Part shown: positions 37,599 to 46,758 of the stretch, piece by piece
How positions within the stretch are numbered: position 1 is the stretch's first letter
How the letters are laid out: each line of letters begins with the position of its first letter
Position numbers and translations under genes: made by a program
Assembly: GCF_008974185.1 (NCBI RefSeq)
Contig: NZ_BKZP01000025.1
Coordinates: 1-50,141, forward strand
DNA from: Weizmannia acidilactici
GTDB taxonomy: Bacteria; Bacillota; Bacilli; Bacillales; Bacillaceae_C
Reading direction: 5' to 3'
DNA: 50,141 bases
Notes under the pieces: generated by a model
What the model was told of the DNA's origin: nothing
The model's input: the letters and a program-made list of their open reading frames with translations, nothing else
The model's database searches: none

Positions 37599-38744
37599 CT
37601 ATACGAAATTTTGCGTGTTGTGGTTCCTGCTGAACTGGTAAATTGCGAGCAGGAAAAACGCAAGCGCAAAGGCCAGTAAGATCAGATAGTTTAAATATAA
37701 GCTGCTAATCGGATGGCCAGTTTGCAACTGGTCAAGGGTTTCCAGCGTCCAGCGCTGGGGCAGAAAATCGGAAACTTTTTGCAGTGCTTTCGGCATGATT
37801 TCCACAGGCCAGAAGCAGCCGGCAAGCATGCAAGTCGGCACAATGATTAAGTTTTGCAGTGAATTGGCAGCACTCCGGTTGTTTGAAAATGACACAATCA
37901 TTAATGAAATGCCGATCGAAATCCAGGCAAACAGGAACATAACTGCGAAAGCCTGCCAGATTGAAATATTCATGGAGATATGGAATACGTATTTCATGGC
38001 TACCAATGTCAAAGCGACTTGAACCGCCATAATGATCATGTTACAGATGACATTGGACAATACATACTTACCCGCGTTAATCGGCGAGGATAGCAACCTG
38101 AAATAAGTGCGGTTTTCTTTTTCCGCAAGAATCAGTTCAGATAAATTGCAGGCCGACATCAGCATAAACATGATTAAAAATCCCATTGTCTGGTACGACA
38201 TATCATTGGACTTGGAAAGGTCCTGCAAATTGATTGTTTTGACCTTGTATGCGGACTTTTGGAATCCTTGATACATCGTTTGAAAGGCCTGTTCGTTTCC
38301 CGATGCGGCTTTGCTAATGGATGCGATATGATCAATGTATTGGTATAAATAAGATTGGATAAACTTTGTTACTTCCGCCCCCTTGATGGAAGTGATCCGG
38401 ATATGAGCGGGATTTCCGCTCCGCACGCTATCGGAAAAGCCTTTTTCAAAAATAATCACACAGTCAAGCTTGCCATTTGCCAATTTTCTCCTCATTTTTG
38501 ACTGCGGAATTTCGGTTAATTTGACATTGTCCAATCCATTCAGGAAATCGACTGTATCGGCAGTAATTTTACTATGGTCCCCATCCACGACCCCAACATG
38601 AAGGATATTCACGTTGTTCCCTCCGTAAGCAAGGAAGGCAATGAAAATGCCGATTAAAGGCAACCCTAAATAATAGAGGAAATTTCTTTTTTTACGAAAG
38701 GTCATACTTAATGTGTTACGGATAAGCCTCAAAACATCTTTCAT
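37599..38744 (-). CDS. ABC-2 type permease, second of pair (LnrN-like)
   Basis: An ABC-2 transporter membrane subunit, 381 residues. One N-terminal helix (about 22-42), a large extracellular domain of about 150 residues and five C-terminal helices make the usual ABC-2/YhgE-like layout. LSSPINAGKYVLSN and FWPVEIMPKALQKVSDFLPQRW are typical of the family. Its start overlaps the stop of the first permease (TAATG). With the ATPase and the other permease it probably forms an efflux complex, as in LnrLMN of B. subtilis, which exports linear polyenes. Confidence 0.88.
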   Translation of the reverse strand: MKDVLRLIRNTLSMTFRKKRNFLYYLGLPLIGIFIAFLAYGGNNVNILHVGVVDGDHSKITADTVDFLNGLDNVKLTEIPQSKMRRKLANGKLDCVIIFEKGFSDSVRSGNPAHIRITSIKGAEVTKFIQSYLYQYIDHIASISKAASGNEQAFQTMYQGFQKSAYKVKTINLQDLSKSNDMSYQTMGFLIMFMLMSACNLSELILAEKENRTYFRLLSSPINAGKYVLSNVICNMIIMAVQVALTLVAMKYVFHISMNISIWQAFAVMFLFAWISIGISLMIVSFSNNRSAANSLQNLIIVPTCMLAGCFWPVEIMPKALQKVSDFLPQRWTLETLDQLQTGHPISSLYLNYLILLAFALAFFLLAIYQFSRNHNTQNFV

Positions 38745-39865
38745 TATAAACCCTCCCTTTTTTGCAGCGCTGTAATGGACACCAACAGAATAAGCAGAGC
38801 GGCGCCAATATTCGCGGCTGCCACCGGGACGGCGATCGATAAGTTATTATTATAAATGATTTTTGTAATGGCCTGGTTGATCCACGTTAATGGCGACAGG
38901 TCCATGATCGCCTGCAGCCATTTGCCCGGATTTTCAATTTTAAAATATGACCCGCCGAAAAAGGCTGCCAGTTGGATAATCAGAATAAGCAGCGACCGGG
39001 CGGCAGCAGTTGACTTGCTGAGCATGCTAATGCCGATTCCGATGTTGACAGAAAGAAGGATTTCCGTCAAAATCAAAAGGCATATAAGCCAGAGGTGTTC
39101 TCCCCAATTCGCTTTGTAAACCATCTTGCTCACAAGAATAACAAGGGCAATGCAAAGGGTATTTACGATAAGGCTGGCGAAAAGTTTTCCAATTAAAATG
39201 TCGCTTTTCCGGACCGGGGCAGCAATGAGCCTGTCAATCGTTTTCCGCGCCCGCTCTCCCTGGATTAATGTACTGGCCCCTAAAGAAGCGTACAAACAAA
39301 TCATGGTGGTGATGACTGTCGCGTAATAGTCCATCGCACCAGGTTGTTTCTTTGGCAGAAGGGATTCGGTTCGAATATAATCGTCTTTTGGCTTCTCAAA
39401 GGCAATCCCTACTTTATCCGGAGCGGTTTTCATGATTTCTGCGGTAAGATTGTATCGATCGGCAAATGCAGCAAATAAGCCTTCCAAAATGCTTCCTTCT
39501 ATACTGTTTCTTCCGTTCGTATACAGCCGGACTCCTTTATCATCTAAAACAGCGTAACCGTCCGCGTTGCCGAGTTTCACTTCTTTCATGCCGTCTGTAT
39601 TTTTTCCGGCCTTTTCAAAATAGATCCCTGATTTTTCAGTGTATTTGCGGAATTCATTGAAATACGGTTTGGCATTTTCATTCAAATTGTTTTCGTACAA
39701 CACATGAATATCACTGACAGAAACCGTCGTTTTAAAAGCATTGGAAAGGGCGGAACCGAGCACAAGTATTAAAACGAGCGGAAATGCAAGCATAAAAATC
39801 ATGGTCCGCTTGTTGCGGAAGCCGCTGATGATTTCTTTTTTCATGATGTGCAGGACATTGAACAA
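38744..39865 (-). CDS. ABC-2 type permease, first of pair (LnrM-like)
   Basis: An ABC-2 membrane subunit, 373 residues, with the same layout as its partner: a first helix at about 20-40, an extracellular domain of about 150 residues and five to six C-terminal helices. ERARKTIDRLIAAPVRKSDILIGK is the conserved loop that contacts the ATPase. It follows the ATPase gene by 16 bp and overlaps the next permease by one base, so the three are one operon. Confidence 0.88.
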   Translation of the reverse strand: MFNVLHIMKKEIISGFRNKRTMIFMLAFPLVLILVLGSALSNAFKTTVSVSDIHVLYENNLNENAKPYFNEFRKYTEKSGIYFEKAGKNTDGMKEVKLGNADGYAVLDDKGVRLYTNGRNSIEGSILEGLFAAFADRYNLTAEIMKTAPDKVGIAFEKPKDDYIRTESLLPKKQPGAMDYYATVITTMICLYASLGASTLIQGERARKTIDRLIAAPVRKSDILIGKLFASLIVNTLCIALVILVSKMVYKANWGEHLWLICLLILTEILLSVNIGIGISMLSKSTAAARSLLILIIQLAAFFGGSYFKIENPGKWLQAIMDLSPLTWINQAITKIIYNNNLSIAVPVAAANIGAALLILLVSITALQKREGL

Positions 39866-39881
39866 TGTTTTCTTCTCCTTT

Positions 39882-40817
39882 CTAATCCCTTAAATTACGG
39901 CCAGTTAAGGTTAAAAATACCGTTTCCAGGTTCGGCTCTTTTTCCTGCAGTGCCCTGATTTCGATATGGTGGCTGATCAAAAATTCGAGGATGAGATTTA
40001 AATTGTTGATGCTTGCATCGGACTGGATTTGGATCATGTTTTCATGGAAGGATGCCATTTCAACGCCCTTAATTTTCTTGATCTCCCCGAGATCAACCGG
40101 TTCCTTTGTTTTCACTTCAATCCAGACTTCTTTTTTGTCTGTAATGATCGATTTCAGCTGTTCCTTCGTGCCTTCTGCAATGATTTTCCCATGGTCAATG
40201 ATCGCAATTCTTGTGCAGACTTCCTCAACTTCTTCCATGTAGTGGCTAGTATAAATGATTGTGCAGCCCATTTCGTTCAGTTTCCGCACTGAATCCAAAA
40301 TGTAATTGCGCGACTGCGGATCAATGCCGACAGTCGGTTCATCCATAATGATTAATTTAGGCTGGTGGGCAATGGCGCAGGCGATATTAAGCCGCCTTTT
40401 CATCCCGCCGGAAAAATTTTTCGGATAATTTTTATGATGGTCCTGGAGGCCGACAAATGCCAAAGCTTCTTCTGTTTTTGCATTCAATTCATTGCCGCGC
40501 AATCCGTATAGCCCGGCAAAAAATTTGACGTTTTCAAAAGCGGTTAAATCTTCATAAATGGCAATGTCCTGAGGTACAATGCCAAGATTCATTTTCGTAA
40601 AGCGCCTGTTTTTCATAATGTTTTTGCCGAGAATTTCGATTGTTCCATCATTGCTTCTCAGCAGGCCGGCGATCATGTTAATGGTTGTGCTCTTCCCGGC
40701 GCCGTTTGCCCCGAGAAAGCCGAAAATTTCTCCTTCTTTTATTTGCAACGAAATATGGTCGACCGCGATAAAATCCCCGAATTTTTTAGTAAGCTCCCGG
40801 ATCTCCAATACGCTCAA
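39882..40817 (-). CDS. ABC transporter ATP-binding protein (LnrL-like)
   Basis: The ATPase of the exporter, 311 residues. Walker A GANGAGKST at 36-44, a signature FSGGMKRRLNIA and Walker B LIIMDEPTVGID are intact. The last about 90 residues form the extra domain common in drug-export ATPases (DrrA/CcmA type). The start is TTG 40817, with AAGGAGGAAG upstream. A terminator lies between it and the kinase gene, so its expression may depend on read-through or an own promoter. Confidence 0.92.
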   Translation of the reverse strand: MSVLEIRELTKKFGDFIAVDHISLQIKEGEIFGFLGANGAGKSTTINMIAGLLRSNDGTIEILGKNIMKNRRFTKMNLGIVPQDIAIYEDLTAFENVKFFAGLYGLRGNELNAKTEEALAFVGLQDHHKNYPKNFSGGMKRRLNIACAIAHQPKLIIMDEPTVGIDPQSRNYILDSVRKLNEMGCTIIYTSHYMEEVEEVCTRIAIIDHGKIIAEGTKEQLKSIITDKKEVWIEVKTKEPVDLGEIKKIKGVEMASFHENMIQIQSDASINNLNLILEFLISHHIEIRALQEKEPNLETVFLTLTGRNLRD

Positions 40818-40878
40818 TTTTGTTCTTCCTCCTTGGTTTAGGAGAGGTGCACGGCCGCTCCCTTTGTAACTTCAGTAT

Positions 40879-40914
40879 AAAAAAAAGAACGATCCCGGAT
40901 AAGTGGCATCGTTC
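40879..40914 (-). terminator. Internal terminator between kinase and ABC genes
   Basis: On the minus strand GAACGAT (40914-40908), 14-nt loop, ATCGTTC (40893-40887), then eight T. It would cut or reduce transcription from the regulator genes into the exporter genes. Confidence 0.75.
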
Positions 40915-40958
40915 ATGACTTTTATATGAAAAAATTCATGTTTTACAGGTGAAGCCGT

Positions 40959-42062
40959 TCATGATTGGATCGGAAGGAGGGTGGTGACAGAAAAACCGTG
41001 CGACCCGTCGGTAATGACATGGCCCTCGAGCGATGCGGCCCGTTCTTCCATGCCGGAAATGCCGAGCCCTTTTTTGATTTTAACCGCGCCTTTGCCGTTG
41101 TCCCTCACTTCAGCCCTCACCATTTTATTCAATACTTGAATATCGACAGTAATCTGCGTGGCATCGGCGTATTTGCGCGCATTGGTCAGCGCTTCCTTCA
41201 CATTTTCATGAATGATTTTCCATTGGACAGGGGTGATGATGTCCAAATTTCCATGATGCGTGATAATTGTTTCGATGTTATTCCCGGCGGAAAATTCACC
41301 CAAAGCAAGCTGAAGCCGGTGGATGCCGACCTGTTCCGTGGAAGGTTTCAAGCTTTTTAACGTCAGTCGGATGCTTTCAATACCTTCCTTTGTTATGTTA
41401 ATTGCATTTTGCAGCAAGTTTTGTGCCTGCCGTGCATCTTTTTCCATCAGCCGTTTTGCCGCCTCCATCTGGATAAGCGCGCCGGTCATTGCGTGGCCGA
41501 TATCGTCATGGATTTCCTGCGAGATGCGGTTCCGTTCTTCAAGCCGGTATGTATATTCGGACTGGCGGATGAATTCCCGGTTTTCATTCAAACTGCGCGT
41601 AAGCTTCTGGATTGAAGCGCGCGCCCAATCGAGTTGCTTTTCTTTTTTCTCCATCTGCCCTGTGTAGGTGCAGGCCAGGTCCCAAATGATCCAGCTAGCG
41701 GCTGCTGCGAAAACATACTGGCCGGCAATATCACTTTTTATGGAAAAAGCGGGAGCCAGAAGGATGGCTGCAGATATCCATTTTGACTGGATCCACACCT
41801 GCAGAAGCACCAAAATCGAAAGCGGCGCCAAGATAGCAAATAGCGGGTGGACATACACATATCCCGAAATGGAAATGAAAATGGAAAGGGCGGAAAAGGC
41901 AGCAGGCAACGCCGTTATTTTCCAAATATACATGGCGATATTTACACAAAAATACAGCAGCAGCAGGAACACGGGCTGCGCCATCGGCATATTTGCCTGT
42001 ATGCATGTAAAAGCTATCCAACACATCAACGCAAGCTTCGTGCAGATCATCCGGATTTCCAT
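40959..42062 (-). CDS. Sensor histidine kinase (NarL-type, LnrJ-like)
   Basis: A membrane kinase, 367 residues. Five to six hydrophobic helices with very short loops (residues 5-130) suggest sensing within the membrane. The HisKA_3 dimerisation motif ERNRISQEIHDDIGHAM carries H185. The HATPase domain has NVKEALTNARKYA and DNGKGAVKIKKGLGISGMEERA. It begins right after the response-regulator stop. The pairing with a downstream ABC exporter resembles YfiJK/LnrJK, which detect polyene antibiotics; the signal here is unknown. Confidence 0.92.
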   Translation of the reverse strand: MEIRMICTKLALMCWIAFTCIQANMPMAQPVFLLLLYFCVNIAMYIWKITALPAAFSALSIFISISGYVYVHPLFAILAPLSILVLLQVWIQSKWISAAILLAPAFSIKSDIAGQYVFAAAASWIIWDLACTYTGQMEKKEKQLDWARASIQKLTRSLNENREFIRQSEYTYRLEERNRISQEIHDDIGHAMTGALIQMEAAKRLMEKDARQAQNLLQNAINITKEGIESIRLTLKSLKPSTEQVGIHRLQLALGEFSAGNNIETIITHHGNLDIITPVQWKIIHENVKEALTNARKYADATQITVDIQVLNKMVRAEVRDNGKGAVKIKKGLGISGMEERAASLEGHVITDGSHGFSVTTLLPIQS

Positions 42063-42063
42063 C

Positions 42064-42702
42064 TTACTTCACTTTCCCCGTAAGGTAATAAACAGCGATC
42101 TGAGTGCGGTGCTCGAGTCCGGTTTTCCCGAATATCGAGGTGATGTAATTCGCGACCGTCCCTTCTGAAATAAACAAGGTTTTTGCAATTTCCTTATTGG
42201 AAAGGCCTTTTGCGATCAGGGACATGATTTCACGCTCTCTTTTGGTGAACAGTTTTGGATCGATTTTCGGTTCCGGCTCCCTGTCGCCCAAATTGGTTTT
42301 GATTTTATCGAGGATTACGTCCTGGAAAATACTGTTTCCGGCATAAACACTTTTGATCGCATCGCGGATTTTTTCGGGGTCATTGTTTTTCAGTAAATAG
42401 CCTTTTGCCCCGTATTTCAAAGCATCGACGATATATTCGTCATCGTCAAAGGTGGTCAGAATCACGGGTTTTGCGGATGTTTGCTCTGAAATGGCCTTTG
42501 TTGCTTCCACGCCGTTCATATCCGGCATCCGTACATCGAGCAGGGCAATATCAACAGCGTGATTTTTGCAATATGAAATAGCTTCCCTCCCGTTTTCCAC
42601 TGTAACTACTACCTCAAAATCTTCGTAGGAAGATAAAATAATTTTTAAGCCTTCGCGTATAAAGGAATTATCATCTGCTATCAAAACTTTAATTTTGTCC
42701 AT
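42064..42702 (-). CDS. Response regulator, NarL/LuxR family (LnrK-like)
   Basis: A 212-residue regulator. The receiver domain has the phospho-acceptor D56 (LLDVRMPDMNG) and the conserved T and K. The LuxR-type helix-turn-helix is in LTKREREIMSLIAKGLSNKEIA ... EGTVANYITSIF. It is the first gene of the minus-strand operon with its kinase. On the minus strand a TATAAT (42751-42746) with no good -35 lies upstream, as expected for a promoter that needs an activator. Confidence 0.93.
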   Translation of the reverse strand: MDKIKVLIADDNSFIREGLKIILSSYEDFEVVVTVENGREAISYCKNHAVDIALLDVRMPDMNGVEATKAISEQTSAKPVILTTFDDDEYIVDALKYGAKGYLLKNNDPEKIRDAIKSVYAGNSIFQDVILDKIKTNLGDREPEPKIDPKLFTKREREIMSLIAKGLSNKEIAKTLFISEGTVANYITSIFGKTGLEHRTQIAVYYLTGKVK

Positions 42703-42878
42703 AATACCTGTCTTCCTCCCCGGCCCCGCTTATGTAGATACTCCCATTATATCTGAAATCCGGCTTGCATCATACGGGAAGTGCGGCAATTATCAAACAT
42801 TGGAACAGAAAGAAAAAGAGGGGTATCATGTAAGTATGGAAATTTTTCGAATTTGCAACAAAGGGGTAGGTATACAAA

Positions 42879-44096
42879 ATGAATTATATCGAACAGGGGA
42901 CGCGGGAATTTCGACTGGCAAATCTTGCTTTGTTTGCGGGAGGATTTAACACGTTTGCCATTTTGTGGGGGATGCAGCCGCTGCTTCCCGATATCGCAAA
43001 AGAATTCCATCTTTCGCCGACCATGTCGAGCCTTAGCTTGTCATCGACAACCGTGGCGCTGGCAGTTAGCATGCTGATTGCCGGATCATTATCGGAAGTG
43101 TTCGGCCGGAAACCGGTCATGTCTTTTTCACTCATTGCTTCTTCAATCCTTTGCATATTGACGGCTTTTTCGCCAAACTACCATTTGCTCATTCTTTGCC
43201 GGGTGATGCAGGGGCTTGTGCTCGCCGGGCTTCCGGCTGTGGCAATGGCGTATTTGGGGGAGGAAATCTTGCCGACAAGTTTAGGTCTTGCGATGGGCAT
43301 GTACATCAGCGGGAATTCAATCGGTGGGATGGCCGGGAGGATCATCTGCGGTGCATTGACCGACTTTTTCAATTGGCATGTTGCTTTGGCTGTAATCGGC
43401 GTGATCAGCCTGCTTGCAAGCCTCTTGTTTTGGTTTGTGCTGCCGCCTTCCACTCATTTTACGGCACGGAAGTTTGAAATCGGAAAATTAACCGGAAGCC
43501 TCGTCCGGCAGTTTGTAGAACCGGGTCTGATTTATCTCTTTCTGATCGGCTTTTTGTTAATGGGAAGCTTTGTGTCGCTTTATAATTACATCGGCTTCCA
43601 GTTGATTGCGCCGCCGTATTCGCTGAGTCAGACGCTTGTTGGATTTATTTTTATCGTCTATATTGTCGGCACGTTCAGCTCCACATGGATGGGGATGCTT
43701 GCCGACCGGCATGGGAAGAGGAAAATTTTGCAAGTTTCACTCTTGATCCTGCTTGCGGGGGCATGCATCACCCTCGTGCCGGAGTTGTGGCTGAAAATTA
43801 TTGGCATTGCTGTGTTCACGTACGGGTTTTTTGCCGGCCATTCGATTGCAAGCGGATGGGTCGGGCAGCTGTCGTCCCATGATAAAGCACAGGCATCCGG
43901 ATTGTATTTATTTTTTTATTATGTCGGCTCCAGCATTGGCGGGACGATCGGCGGCTTGTTTTACAGCCGGATGGGGTGGAACGGCGTTGTGCTAATGATT
44001 GCCGTGCTGATGGCATTGGCCATTGCATTTTCGATCCGGCTGGCGATGATTGCGAAGAAGAAAATGAACTATTCCGCCCGGCATGCTTCCAGTTAA
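42879..44096 (+). CDS. MFS transporter (YnfM/YybF-like)
   Basis: A major facilitator superfamily permease of 405 residues with twelve helices. Motif A is seen as SGSLSEVFGRKPVM-like (AGSLSEVFGRKPV) between helices 2 and 3, and again as GMLADRHGKRK in the second half. It resembles YnfM/YybF-type exporters (proton-driven efflux of drugs or metabolites). AAAGGGGTAGG lies before the ATG. It is divergent from the two-component genes and may share their control (inference). Confidence 0.9.
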   Translation: MNYIEQGTREFRLANLALFAGGFNTFAILWGMQPLLPDIAKEFHLSPTMSSLSLSSTTVALAVSMLIAGSLSEVFGRKPVMSFSLIASSILCILTAFSPNYHLLILCRVMQGLVLAGLPAVAMAYLGEEILPTSLGLAMGMYISGNSIGGMAGRIICGALTDFFNWHVALAVIGVISLLASLLFWFVLPPSTHFTARKFEIGKLTGSLVRQFVEPGLIYLFLIGFLLMGSFVSLYNYIGFQLIAPPYSLSQTLVGFIFIVYIVGTFSSTWMGMLADRHGKRKILQVSLLILLAGACITLVPELWLKIIGIAVFTYGFFAGHSIASGWVGQLSSHDKAQASGLYLFFYYVGSSIGGTIGGLFYSRMGWNGVVLMIAVLMALAIAFSIRLAMIAKKKMNYSARHASS

Positions 44097-44116
44097 TTTC
44101 AACATAGGAGAAAACA

Positions 44117-44545
44117 ATGTACCACCGCTTTTTCTCTTACTACCTGGCGCATATAAGCTTTTTATTACGATTTCAGCAGTATTGTAGTGGTTGCCCATTT
44201 TGAACTGGTGTTTCCGCTTGCCGTCCAGTGGTTGATCGACAGCCTGCTGCCGGTCGGGAAGTGGGCGAAGATTGTCGGCACTAGCATATCGCTTCTTCGT
44301 TTATATCTGCTCAGTAAATATTTGCAATATATTGTGACGTATTGGGGCATAAACTCGACATCAATATCAAATCGGTATGCGGAAAGAATTATTCGAGCAT
44401 GTCCATAGGAAGACTTCTTCAGTAATGTGAAAACCGGCCATGTGATGAGCCGGATCATGCACAAATTTGTTGCAAGGACCAGCCGGTTTCATAAAGAAAA
44501 CATAATAGGAAAGACTTGTATCATTGGTGGGGACATCATTGGCTG
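44117..44545 (+). pseudogene. ABC exporter (fused membrane/ATPase type), truncated and frameshifted
   Basis: Pieces of the N-terminal membrane domain of a type I ABC exporter in changing frames: MYHRFFSYYLAH at the start; then, after a shift, FELVFPLAVQWLIDSLLPVGKWAKI and LQYIVTYWG; then, in another frame, GHKLDIN; then NVKTGHVMSRI near 44425-44457. This is the order of helices 1-2 and the conserved cytoplasmic loop of such exporters. No ATPase domain remains. A good ribosome site (AGGAGAAAAC) survives in front. Confidence 0.85.
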
Positions 44546-44550
44546 AAGTC

Positions 44551-44876
<326 letters not shown>

Positions 44877-45014
44877 AAAAAACAGGGGTTTTTCGCGGTT
44901 GAAAAAATATAGTGAAACAAATTCTTGTAAGGAATTCTAACGACAAAATCCCACGATTGTTCGTATTTAATTGAATGATGGTAAAAAAATATAATAAAAT
45001 GTTCGTGTTTTGGG

Positions 45015-45043
45015 TTGACTTCTCGTGCTTTTCCGGATACAAT
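45015..45043 (+). promoter_or_regulatory. Promoter of the purine permease gene
   Basis: TTGACT (45015-45020), 17 bp, TACAAT (45038-45043), about 25 bp before the riboswitch aptamer. The stretch 44877-45014 shows nothing else. Confidence 0.8.
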
Positions 45044-45067
45044 CAATCTTGTAAATTGAATAGAAAT

Positions 45068-45243
45068 ACCATCGTATAAATTCAGGGATATGGCCTGAAC
45101 GTTTCTACCAAGCTGCCGTAAATAGCTTGACTACGAGGTAATGAGATAGATTAAGAGGGCAAAGTACAGAAAAATAACAATTTTTGCCCCTCCTCATTCC
45201 TTAAGTCTGGCGTTTCGGGCGTTTTACGTTCGGAACGTTTTTC
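45068..45243 (+). promoter_or_regulatory. Guanine riboswitch with terminator, controlling pbuG
   Basis: The aptamer spans 45068-45139: P1 ATCGTA/TACGAGGT, P2 TTCAGG/CCTGAA, core GTTTCTACC and P3 CAAGCT/AGCTTG. C in GACTACG marks it as guanine-specific. Downstream, AATGAG (45140-45145) can pair with CTCATT (45193-45198) as part of an antiterminator, and CGTTTCG/CGGAACG (45211-45237) plus T5 forms the terminator. Guanine should therefore switch the permease off. Confidence 0.93.
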
Positions 45244-45289
45244 TGTTATGGCGACAGAAACGGAAATTCCACAGGAGGGAAAGGGTAAG

Positions 45290-46618
45290 ATGAAGAATTA
45301 TTATGAATTTGAGAAGCTGGGGACGAGTTACCGCCAGGAATTTATCGGCGGCATGACGACCTTCCTGGCCATGGCGTATATTTTGGCTGTTAACCCGCTG
45401 ACCTTGTCGCTTGCCAGCGTAAAAGGGCTTCCGGCTTCTATGCATATGGATCAGGGCGCAGTGTTTGTTGCAACGGCAATTGCTTCGGCAATCGGTTCTA
45501 TCGTGATGGGGCTCCTTGGGAAATATCCGCTTGCACTTGCACCGGGCATGGGCTTAAACGCGTTTTTCGCCTATACAGTCGTTTTGGGCTACCACATTCC
45601 GTGGCAGCATGCTCTCGGCGCCGTATTGATTTCGGGCGTGTTCTTCTTCTTGTTGACACTGACAGGGATCCGTGAAAAATTGATCAACGCGATTCCGGTC
45701 CAGTTGAAACACGCTGTCGGCGCAGGGATCGGTTTATTCATTACTTTTATCGGCTTGAAAGATGCCGGCATTATTGTAAAAGATGATGCGACGTTTGTTG
45801 CGCTCGGAGATTTGTCAAAAGGGCCGACGCTTCTGGCAATCTTCGGCATTGTGATTACTGTTATTTTAATGACAAGGGGCATCAAAGCTGCCGTATTCTT
45901 AGGGATGATCATTACAGCTGTTGTCGGCATGATTTTTGGCTTAATCGATGTGCCGCACGCAATTGTGAGCTCTGTGCCAAGCATTAAGCCGACTTTTGGC
46001 GCGGTTTTCAGTTCATTTAATGATCCATCCTTCTGGTCGGCGCAAATGATTGGTGTGATCCTGACATTCTTCTTTGTCGATTTCTTTGATAATGCCGGGA
46101 CACTCGTTGCAGTTGCCAGCCAGGCCGGCTTAATGAAAGACAATAAACTTCCGAATGCCGGAAGGGCCCTCGTTTCCGATTCAATTGCTACAATGGTCGG
46201 CTCCGTGCTCGGGACTTCGACGACAACTTCTTATATTGAATCTTCTTCAGGGGTTGCGGCAGGGGCAAGAACAGGATTTGCTTCATTGGTAACAGCGGGA
46301 TTTTTCATCCTTTCGCTTTTCTTCTTCCCGCTTCTGTCGGTGGTGACTTCTTCAGTAACCGCGCCGGCTTTAATCATTGTCGGGGTTTTGATGGTATCGA
46401 ATTTAAGGTTCGTTGAATGGGATAAATTTGAAATTGCTGTACCAGCTTTCCTTACATTAATTACAATGCCGCTGACTTACAGCATTGCAACTGGGATCGC
46501 CATAGGGTTCATCTTCTATCCGATTACGATGATTGTGAAGGGTAAAATAAAAGAAATCCATCCGATCATGTACTTCTTCTTTGTCGTCTTTTTGCTCTAC
46601 TTCATTTTCTTAAAATAG
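45290..46618 (+). CDS. pbuG: Guanine/hypoxanthine permease (PbuG-type, NCS2 AzgA-like)
   Basis: A purine uptake permease, 442 residues, with 12-14 helices of the AzgA-like NCS2 group. Seen are the N-terminal FIGGMTTFLAMAYILAVNP, the substrate-site PLALAPGMGLNAFFAY and the DFFDNAGTLVA and GTSTTTSYIESSSGV segments typical of PbuG/PbuO. The start is ATG 45290 after AGGAGGG; the open frame before it is leader RNA. It is regulated by the guanine riboswitch, as guaA is. Confidence 0.94.
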   Translation: MKNYYEFEKLGTSYRQEFIGGMTTFLAMAYILAVNPLTLSLASVKGLPASMHMDQGAVFVATAIASAIGSIVMGLLGKYPLALAPGMGLNAFFAYTVVLGYHIPWQHALGAVLISGVFFFLLTLTGIREKLINAIPVQLKHAVGAGIGLFITFIGLKDAGIIVKDDATFVALGDLSKGPTLLAIFGIVITVILMTRGIKAAVFLGMIITAVVGMIFGLIDVPHAIVSSVPSIKPTFGAVFSSFNDPSFWSAQMIGVILTFFFVDFFDNAGTLVAVASQAGLMKDNKLPNAGRALVSDSIATMVGSVLGTSTTTSYIESSSGVAAGARTGFASLVTAGFFILSLFFFPLLSVVTSSVTAPALIIVGVLMVSNLRFVEWDKFEIAVPAFLTLITMPLTYSIATGIAIGFIFYPITMIVKGKIKEIHPIMYFFFVVFLLYFIFLK

Positions 46619-46635
46619 TTTTATTTCAATTTTCT

Positions 46636-46664
46636 GCTTGCAGGCCGCACCTGCAGGCTTTTTT
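46636..46664 (+). terminator. Terminator of pbuG
   Basis: GCTTGCAGG pairs with CCTGCAGGC around CCGCA, followed by T6. Confidence 0.88.
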
Positions 46665-46692
46665 GTATTCTTGTTGCTGCAGGAGAGAAAAA

Positions 46693-46721
46693 TTGAAAAC
46701 GTACAGTATTTCAGTTACACT
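46693..46721 (+). promoter_or_regulatory. Promoter of glcT
   Basis: TTGAAA (46693-46698), 17 bp, TACACT (46716-46721), upstream of the glcT ribosome site. Confidence 0.65.
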
Positions 46722-46758
46722 ATTCGTATTGCATGGATTAGAGCCAAGGGGGATCGAA

